From contig JAEWJH010000080.1 in NCBI GenBank assembly GCA_023386635.1, forward strand, positions 1-27,305: a stretch of DNA of 27,305 bases, in the 5' to 3' direction. This document shows, piece after piece, positions 21,859-27,305 of this stretch. Position 1 is the stretch's first letter; each line of letters begins with the position of its first letter. The notes below the pieces were generated by a model that saw only the letters and a program-made list of their open reading frames with translations, was not told where the DNA came from and did not search any database. Both the position numbers and the translations under genes were made by a program. Source of the stretch: Pseudomonadota bacterium (GTDB lineage: Bacteria > Pseudomonadota > Alphaproteobacteria > Rhizobiales > Xanthobacteraceae).

Positions 21859-22251
21859 ATGGCGCTGAAAGTCGAACTCAAGCCGCACGAAAAGATTCTG
21901 ATTGGCGAATGCGTGATCACCAACGGCGATCAGCGCACCCGCTTTATCGTCGACGGCTCGGCGCCGATCTTGCGCGAAAAAGACATCATGACCGCCGAGC
22001 AGGCCGACACGCCCGCCAAGCGCATCTATCTCGCGGTCCAGCTGATGTATATTTCGCGCGATCCGCGCGCGCACCACGACACTTATTTCTCGCTGATCCG
22101 CGACCTGGTGCAGGCGGCGCCCAGCGCCTGGGCGTATGTCGAAATCATCAATAATCATATCTTAACAGGCGAATTGTATAAGGCTCTGAAGCAAGTCCAG
22201 AAACTGATCTCCTACGAACAGGATCTCCTCGCCGATGCAGCACGCGACTAA
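21859..22251 (+). CDS. flbT: Flagellar regulator FlbT
   Basis: In Caulobacter FlbT binds the leader of flagellin mRNA and promotes its decay until the hook is complete; in other alphaproteobacteria FlbT can act positively. This 130-residue protein begins MALKVELKPHEKILIGECVI and continues TNGDQRTRFIVDGSAPILREKD, which is the family signature, followed by the helical part (AKRIYLAVQLMYISRDPRAH) and a C-terminal helix (ILTGELYKALKQVQKLISYE). It lies 112 bp after flagellin 2 and past a terminator, with a CtrA-like box in between. Its last 17 bp overlap the start of flaF, so the two are translated together. The direction of its effect here cannot be read from sequence. Confidence 0.96.
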   Translation: MALKVELKPHEKILIGECVITNGDQRTRFIVDGSAPILREKDIMTAEQADTPAKRIYLAVQLMYISRDPRAHHDTYFSLIRDLVQAAPSAWAYVEIINNHILTGELYKALKQVQKLISYEQDLLADAARD

Positions 22252-22597
22252 TGCGTACGGTCAAGTTGCGAAACAGACCGCCAATCCGCGGCAACTCGAA
22301 GCCGACCTCCTGCTGAAGGCCGCCTCCAAGCTGCAGGCCATTCAGGACGGCTGGGACAGCCGCCGCCCCGAGCTCGACGCTGCGCTGCATTTCAACCGCA
22401 AGCTCTGGTCCGTGTTCATGACCGCCGCGACCGGCCCGGACAATCCGCTGCCCGCGCAGGTGAAGCAGAACGTCGCCAATCTCGGCGTGTTCGTGTTCAA
22501 GCATACGCTGTCGATCATGAGCGATCCGAAGCCGGAGCAACTCCGCTCGCTGATCAGCATCAACCGCGAGATCGCCGCCGGCCTACGCGGCGCCTGA
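22235..22597 (+). CDS. flaF: Flagellar biosynthesis regulator FlaF
   Basis: FlaF is a small cytoplasmic protein needed for flagellin production and secretion in alphaproteobacteria; in Caulobacter it acts against FlbT and binds flagellin. This 120-residue protein has the family blocks ATNAYGQVAKQTANPRQLEA, LLLKAASKLQAIQDGWDSRR, the LDAALHFNRKLWSVFMTAAT block and LGVFVFKHTLSIMSDPKPEQ, then LRSLISINREIAAGLRGA. The start at 22235 lies inside the end of flbT (17 bp overlap, different frame); ATG with GGATCTCC upstream gives no strong ribosome site, consistent with translational coupling. A terminator follows at 22621. Confidence 0.96.
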   Translation: MQHATNAYGQVAKQTANPRQLEADLLLKAASKLQAIQDGWDSRRPELDAALHFNRKLWSVFMTAATGPDNPLPAQVKQNVANLGVFVFKHTLSIMSDPKPEQLRSLISINREIAAGLRGA

Positions 22598-22620
22598 TCC
22601 TTCCGGACCACAAGACAAGG

Positions 22621-22650
22621 AAAAAGCCCTCGATGATCGAGGGCTTTTTT
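22621..22650. terminator. Bidirectional intrinsic terminator between flaF and flgL
   Basis: AAAAAGCCCTCGA, loop TGA, TCGAGGGCTTTTT: 13-bp stem with an A tract before and a T tract after, so it can end transcripts from both flaF (+) and flgL (-). The bases from 22651 to 22775 show nothing else. Confidence 0.92.
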
Positions 22651-22775
22651 ATTGACCTGACAGTGTCATGACCGGACTGATCCGGGCATCCAGCTTCAGC
22701 GAAAGAAGATGGACTGCCGGGTCATCGACGGGCTATTGCCCGAGAGTGACACCTCACGCAGGTCGATGAAAACCG

Positions 22776-24281
22776 CTAGATGAAATTGACCAGGCTGATC
22801 TTGTAAAGCGACGCCGTGACCTGCAGCGAGGCCTGCATGCGGGTCTGCAGCGCCAGGATCTGCGAGCCGACCTCCTCGTTGGAGACGCCGCTGATCTGCT
22901 CCTGCAGGGTCGCCAGCGTCGACGATGTCTGCTGGTGTCGATCGCTCGCCGCCTTGAGCGATGACTGCGCGCCGGCAAGCTCGGCCTGAATGCCCTGGAT
23001 ACTCTGCACACCCTGCGGCACGTTGAGATTGGCGGTGAGCCGCTGCTGCAACGCCGTGTTCTTGGCGGCCGCGTTCGGATCGCTCGCCGAATAGGTGGTG
23101 GCCGCGGCGACGGCGAGGTTCTGCAGGATGTTGCGGATGCCCTGTTCGCTGGCGCGCATGCCGTAGGACACGCTGATCGACTGGTCGATGCTCGCCTGGG
23201 CGGTATCGCGCGCCGAACCGGAGCCGGCATCGCCGGTGTACCACGACACCGTGTCCGCCGCGGTGGCATCGCGCAGCGCGGTGGCGGTATCGAACGGCGG
23301 ACCATCGACGCGCTGCGCAGGATGAGCCGCATCGGCATTGAAAAAATCGTTGGAAGCCGCCATGGCGGAGGCCGCGGTCAACGAAGTCTTTGCCAGCTGC
23401 CCGATCGACGAGTTGAGGGCCGCGTTGATGCTGGCCGCCGTGTCATCCGGCGTTGCGCCGATGGTGAACTGATTGGCGCCTGGCGGGTTCGCGTTGGTCG
23501 CCGTCAGCGTGATGCTTTCGTTCGTCCCGTCCGGCAGCGTAAAGCCCACCCGGACCGTATCGCCAACGGCGGCGTTGGAGGTACCGAGATCGATCGACAT
23601 GCTCTTGGGAGAGCCCGCCGGCGCGGTCACGGTCGCGCCGGTGATCGAGGTTGAGATGCCCGCGAGCTTGAAGCCGAATGGCGATGTCGCAGAGTCCTCG
23701 GCGATCGCCACGGATGTGGTCGTCGGCGCGGTCAGTTGCAGGCGGCCGAGGCCGCTGGCGCCGAGATCGGCCTGTTGACGTTGAGCGATGATCGCGCTCA
23801 GGCCATCCTGCCCACCATTGCCGTTGAGAATATGGTCGAGCGTGTCCACCGAGGGCGTATCGGTGGCGCTGCCGGAGAACATGTAGCGGTCGCCGACCTG
23901 GGTGTTGAGCAGTGCCAGGAATTCGGTGAGTGAATTCATCGCCGTCTTCTGCGCGGTGGTCTGGCCAAGCGCATCGGGATCGAACTTGCCGGCGGCCACC
24001 GCCGTCTTGGTGTTCTGTCCGAGCGTCGCCATCCGGCTCAGCGTCGTCTGCGCGAGGTCAAGCCGCGTGCCGACCATGGTGATGGTGTCGTCGTAGCCTT
24101 TGGTGGCGGCGAGCCGCGAACTCAGCGTCACCGAAAGCCCGCGCTGCAGACCAAGGCCGGCATAGGTGGTCGATTTCTGCCCGGTGCCGAGTTGCCGTGT
24201 CAGGTCATCGAGCTGGGTGCGCATCTGCACCAGCGACTGCACCATCATCGCGGATTTGGAGCCGATCGGGATTACACTCAT
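22776..24281 (-). CDS. flgL: Flagellar hook-filament junction protein FlgL
   Basis: FlgL (HAP3) is the second junction protein, lying between FlgK and the filament, and is flagellin-like at both ends. The 501-residue protein has an N-terminal helical region (SKSAMMVQSLVQMRTQLDDL, then TRQLGTGQKSTTYAGLGLQR) and a C-terminal helical region (LQEQISGVSNEEVGSQILAL, then QTRMQASLQVTASLYKISLV). The block LLNTQVGDRYMFSGSATDTP is diagnostic. It is longer than enterobacterial FlgL (about 317 aa) because of a large central insertion (about residues 150-330) with a beta-rich segment. It is the last gene of a minus-strand series, 16 bp after flgK. The gene lies beside flagellins in inverted orientation, with a shared terminator. 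Confidence 0.92.
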   Translation of the reverse strand: MSVIPIGSKSAMMVQSLVQMRTQLDDLTRQLGTGQKSTTYAGLGLQRGLSVTLSSRLAATKGYDDTITMVGTRLDLAQTTLSRMATLGQNTKTAVAAGKFDPDALGQTTAQKTAMNSLTEFLALLNTQVGDRYMFSGSATDTPSVDTLDHILNGNGGQDGLSAIIAQRQQADLGASGLGRLQLTAPTTTSVAIAEDSATSPFGFKLAGISTSITGATVTAPAGSPKSMSIDLGTSNAAVGDTVRVGFTLPDGTNESITLTATNANPPGANQFTIGATPDDTAASINAALNSSIGQLAKTSLTAASAMAASNDFFNADAAHPAQRVDGPPFDTATALRDATAADTVSWYTGDAGSGSARDTAQASIDQSISVSYGMRASEQGIRNILQNLAVAAATTYSASDPNAAAKNTALQQRLTANLNVPQGVQSIQGIQAELAGAQSSLKAASDRHQQTSSTLATLQEQISGVSNEEVGSQILALQTRMQASLQVTASLYKISLVNFI

Positions 24282-24297
24282 GGCCGTCTCACCGGGT

Positions 24298-26166
24298 TCA
24301 CGGCAGCGCCTGCATCAGCGAGTCGAGCATTTCCCGAACCGCCGACATCACGCGCGCATTGGCCGCATAGTTGTTCTGAAGCCGCAGCAGGTTCGACATC
24401 TCCTCGTCGATATTGACGCTGGCGCTGTCGTCGAACCGCGATTGCAGCGAGGAGAGCACGACATTCTGGCCGTCGCTCAGACTCCTGGCGGAATCCGCCG
24501 CCTGGCCCTGCTGGCTGATGACCTGGCGCAGGAACGAGCCGATCGAGCCGCTATAGGGCGACGCCGCGGTGCCAACGCCGCTCGCCGCCGAATAGGTCTG
24601 CGACGTGCTGGTCAGTTGCGCGTAAAGGAAGTTCGGCCGCGTCGGATCGGCCGCGGTGGTGCCGGACTGATAGGCCACCAGCGCCGCGGGATTGTTGATC
24701 AGCGCGGGATTGACGGTGATACGGCCGGCGAAGCCGACGCTCTGCGACCCCATGCCGTTGATCGCGCCGGTATAAGGGATGCTGCCGTCGGTGAAGAGCG
24801 GCATCTCGCCCGAGCCGCCAGCAAAGCCCGTGACTGTCGAGGTCGTCGACAGGCCGGACAACACGGCGCGGCCCGATCCGTTGTCGAGCACCCGCAGCCC
24901 GTTGCCGCCGGTGCCGGAGGCGATCAACCCCTTCGAGGTCAGCACGTTGTTGAGTTGCGTCAGCACCGACGTCATGCCGCCTGAGAAATCGAGGCCGAAC
25001 ACCTGATCGTTCGGATCGGCGGTCGCGCTGTTGGTTAGCGGCAGAGCCGACGGATCGTCCACCTTCATGAAGGTGATCTTCTTCGTCTGCCCGGTCGCCG
25101 TGTCCACATAGCTCACATTGAGCGTGTTGCCGGCGAGCAGACTGCCGAGATCGACGTCGAAGCCGCTTTGCGCGCCGGAGGTGACCGCGGTGCCGCCAAC
25201 CGTCTTGTCGGACAGCGCGCGCGACATCGCCGACGCCATCTCGTCAAGCTGGGTCTGGGCCTGCACCAGATCCTGATCGCGCATCTGCAGATAGGCGGCG
25301 ATTTCACCGGACCGGATCGAGCCGGTCGCGACCAGATCGATCTGCGTGCCGTTGTCGCCGGTCAGCATCAGCGTGCCGACCGAACGCTTCGACGGATCGG
25401 CGCTCCATTGGTTGGTTGCCGCCATCGTGCCTTGCGCATCGAAACTCAACGTCGCCGTCGATGAGCCGACAAGCTGGATGCCGCTGGTCGTGAAAATCTT
25501 GACCTGGTTCTGGTCCCCGGCGACGACATTGATATCCATCAGCTGCGAGAGCTGGTTGATATAGGCGTCGCGCTGATCGAGCAGCGAGGCGGTGGTGCTG
25601 TCGGCCTTGTTGTAGGCGGAGAGCTGGCCGTTGATCGCCGCGATCTGCTTCATCGCGTTGTTGGCCTTGGCAACCGCGTCGGACAGGCCCAGTTCCGCGT
25701 CGGCGCGGAAACCTTGCACCTGCGTGCTCATCGAATTGAGCTGCTGGGTCAGAACCTGCGCCTGCGCGATCACATTGGCGCGCGCCGAAGGATCGTCCGG
25801 GCTGGTACTCAGCGCCTGCAGCGACTGCGTGAAATTGTTGAAAATCGTGTCGAGCGCTGTCGACGCGCCGGGCGTGCCGAACACGGTCTGGATGCGCTGA
25901 AAGAAATCCGACCGCAGCGAGGCATAGGAAGCGCCCGAGGTCTCGGTGCGCAACTGCCGCTGCACATATTGATCGAGCTGGCGCTGGATTTCGCTGACGG
26001 CAACGCTGGTGCCCGCCTGGCCGGCGGAAATCTGCACCGGCACCGCGACTTTCTTGACGTAGCCCGGCGTCTCGGCATTGGCGACGTTGGCCGAAATCAC
26101 CGACAGTCCGGACTGCGTGGTGCGCAGGCCGGCAACAGCGGTGGCAAGGGCTTGGTTGAGGCTCAT
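24298..26166 (-). CDS. flgK: Flagellar hook-associated protein FlgK
   Basis: FlgK (HAP1) is the first junction protein on the hook. The 622-residue protein has the diagnostic N-terminus MSLNQALATAVAGLRTTQSG then LSVISANVANAETPGYVKK, helical D1 segments with VFGTPGASTALDTIFNNFTQ and AVAKANNAMKQIAAINGQLS, a large beta-rich middle, and the C-terminal Flg_bbr_C domain with SRFDDSASVNIDEEMSNLLR, LQNNYAANARVMSAVREML and a Leu-rich end (DSLMQALP). Length is within the family range. It lies 29 bp downstream of flgE and 16 bp before flgL, so flgE, flgK and flgL probably form one operon. Its chaperone is likely the FlgN-like protein at 17820. Confidence 0.96.
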   Translation of the reverse strand: MSLNQALATAVAGLRTTQSGLSVISANVANAETPGYVKKVAVPVQISAGQAGTSVAVSEIQRQLDQYVQRQLRTETSGASYASLRSDFFQRIQTVFGTPGASTALDTIFNNFTQSLQALSTSPDDPSARANVIAQAQVLTQQLNSMSTQVQGFRADAELGLSDAVAKANNAMKQIAAINGQLSAYNKADSTTASLLDQRDAYINQLSQLMDINVVAGDQNQVKIFTTSGIQLVGSSTATLSFDAQGTMAATNQWSADPSKRSVGTLMLTGDNGTQIDLVATGSIRSGEIAAYLQMRDQDLVQAQTQLDEMASAMSRALSDKTVGGTAVTSGAQSGFDVDLGSLLAGNTLNVSYVDTATGQTKKITFMKVDDPSALPLTNSATADPNDQVFGLDFSGGMTSVLTQLNNVLTSKGLIASGTGGNGLRVLDNGSGRAVLSGLSTTSTVTGFAGGSGEMPLFTDGSIPYTGAINGMGSQSVGFAGRITVNPALINNPAALVAYQSGTTAADPTRPNFLYAQLTSTSQTYSAASGVGTAASPYSGSIGSFLRQVISQQGQAADSARSLSDGQNVVLSSLQSRFDDSASVNIDEEMSNLLRLQNNYAANARVMSAVREMLDSLMQALP

Positions 26167-26195
26167 GAGCCGTCAGCTTTCTTCAGTTTCAACCG

Positions 26196-27305
26196 TCAAC
26201 GCAGCATGTTCAGAAGGTCCTGCACCATCTCATTAGTGGTGGTGACGACCTTGGTATTGGCCGAGTAGGCCTGCTGCGTGATGATCAGCTTGGTGAACTC
26301 GTCGGCGATATCGGTGTTCGATCCTTCCAGCGACTGCGCCAGAATTTTGCCCGGCGCATCGTAGGTTGCGACGCCGGATCCGTCGGTGGCGACGAAAGCG
26401 CCGCCGTCGATGCGCTTGAGCTGCTCGGCGCCCTTGAAGTTCGCCAGCGTGATATTCGCGAGCACGAGGGTGCGGCCGTTGGAATACGTGCCGACGATGT
26501 TGCCCTTGTCGTTGACGCCGACCGACTGCAGTTCACCGGCGGCAACGCTGTTTTCCTGCTGCAGGTTGACCTTGCTGTCGCTGTTGAACTGCGTGAGGCC
26601 GGTCTGGCCGAAGGCCACGGTGATGTCGCCGAGCGACACACCGTTGACGGTCATGCCGTTGATCACCGTGTTCGAGACCGCCGGCGACATCTGACCGTTG
26701 GCGCCAAAGGTGAAGTTCACGCCGGCATTGGTCCACGCGGGATTGGAGCCCGTCGCAGCGGAATCATTCTCGTAATAGAGGTTCCAGGTGTTGGCGCCGA
26801 CCTTGGCCCAGCGCAGATGCACGTTGACCGATGTGCCGGCGGCGTCGCGCGCGGCGATGATGCCGCCCTCGACCGAGTTCGCCGTGAAAGCCGCCTTGTC
26901 GGCACCGATCACATTACCGGTGGCCGGATAAGCCGAGGTCACGCTCAAACCGAAATTCGTCGGCGACGCCGTGCCGCCCACCGTCAGCGTATGCGCGGGA
27001 TTGGTGGCAGTGATCGAGATATTGCCGCTGCCGTCGACTGAGGTACTGACCCCGGACAGGCCGCCGAGCGCGGTGCTGAGATCGCTCAGGGTCTCGACGT
27101 TGCCGGAACCGAAGGTGATGGTCTGTGTCGGGCCGCCGTTGACCGACAGCGTCAGGGTCTGGCCGTTGAGAACGACGCCCTGCGTCAGCAGATTGGTCGG
27201 ATTGGTCGATCCGGCCGAAATGCCGAATTCCGTCAGAAGAGCCGGCGTCGTGCCGGCGCCGACGGTCAATTGGGTTTTGGCATCCGGTCCCGTGAGGGTC
27301 AGGTG
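26196..27305 (-). CDS. flgE: Flagellar hook protein FlgE, C-terminal part (5' end outside window)
   Basis: The frame is open through the right edge (the residues before the TTG at 27269 read HLTLTGPDAKTQ), so the real start lies beyond the window. FlgE polymerises into the hook. The visible 369 residues include a beta module near the start of this part (TLTLSVNGGPTQTITFGSGN, then VETLSDLSTALGGLSGVST) of the flagellin hook IN type, the FlgE domain block RWAKVGANTWNLYYENDSAA, GEL-type sequence (AAGELQSVGVNDKGNIVGTY, then SNGRTLVLANITLANF), and the conserved C-terminus LAQSLEGSNTDIADEFTKLI then ITQQAYSANTKVVTTTNEMV ending LLNMLR. These ends are diagnostic. The gene is followed by flgK after 29 bp. 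Confidence 0.94.
   Translation of the reverse strand, partial: HLTLTGPDAKTQLTVGAGTTPALLTEFGISAGSTNPTNLLTQGVVLNGQTLTLSVNGGPTQTITFGSGNVETLSDLSTALGGLSGVSTSVDGSGNISITATNPAHTLTVGGTASPTNFGLSVTSAYPATGNVIGADKAAFTANSVEGGIIAARDAAGTSVNVHLRWAKVGANTWNLYYENDSAATGSNPAWTNAGVNFTFGANGQMSPAVSNTVINGMTVNGVSLGDITVAFGQTGLTQFNSDSKVNLQQENSVAAGELQSVGVNDKGNIVGTYSNGRTLVLANITLANFKGAEQLKRIDGGAFVATDGSGVATYDAPGKILAQSLEGSNTDIADEFTKLIITQQAYSANTKVVTTTNEMVQDLLNMLR

Overview
The window is a flagellar biosynthesis island from a high-GC alphaproteobacterium. The most likely source is order Hyphomicrobiales (Rhizobiales), Bradyrhizobium/Rhodopseudomonas/Afipia-type (Nitrobacteraceae). That placement rests on the gene set and order (fliL-fliM-DUF6468-motE, flgFGAH, dksA, fliX, flgI-flgJ, paired flagellins, flbT-flaF, flgL/flgK/flgE), the zinc-ligand-poor DksA, the rod-binding-only FlgJ, and CtrA-like and FlbD/sigma-54-like control sequences. 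It was judged by reading, not by a search.

Layout. (1) 1-1291, +: the C-terminal part of FliO, translationally coupled to fliP (export gate). (2) 1301-8407, -: fliL, fliM, a DUF6468 membrane protein and motE form one tight transcription unit; a very large secreted AMIN-like/TPR protein lies downstream with its own upstream CtrA-like box. (3) 8408-8735: divergent control region. (4) 8736-12092, +: flgF-flgG-flgA-flgH (rod, P-ring chaperone, L-ring). (5) 12401-15088, +: an 895-aa membrane sensor with dCache-like, PAS, GGDEF and EAL domains, both catalytic motifs intact. (6) 15152-16153, -: dksA and fliX. (7) 16154-16363: second divergent control region. (8) 16364-18284, +: flgI-flgJ-flgN, overlapping or nearly so. 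(9) 18490-21746, +: two closely related flagellin genes, each followed by a near-identical intrinsic terminator. (10) 21859-22597, +: flbT and flaF, overlapping. (11) 22776-27305, -: flgL, flgK and the C-terminal part of flgE, convergent with flaF across a bidirectional terminator.

How it fits together. The structural genes cover export gate, switch (FliM), stator helpers (FliL, MotE), rod, rings, hook, hook-filament junction and filament. The regulatory genes present (FliX, FlbT, FlaF, DksA, a c-di-GMP enzyme) match a Caulobacter-like hierarchy. The DNA supports this. Both divergent regions hold a 19-bp palindrome resembling the Caulobacter FlbD enhancer (ftr), an IHF-like site and a good sigma-54 promoter facing the later genes (flgF and flgI). 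CtrA-like boxes (TTAA/TTTA-N7-TTAACC) face or neighbour the early genes (fliL, fliX) and also occur near the TPR gene, flagellin 2 and flbT. FlbD, CtrA, sigma-54 and IHF genes are not in the window.

No tRNA, rRNA, CRISPR array, insertion sequence, prophage or defence gene was seen. The least-described parts are the large AMIN/TPR protein, the DUF6468 protein, and the beta-module shared by both flagellins and FlgE.
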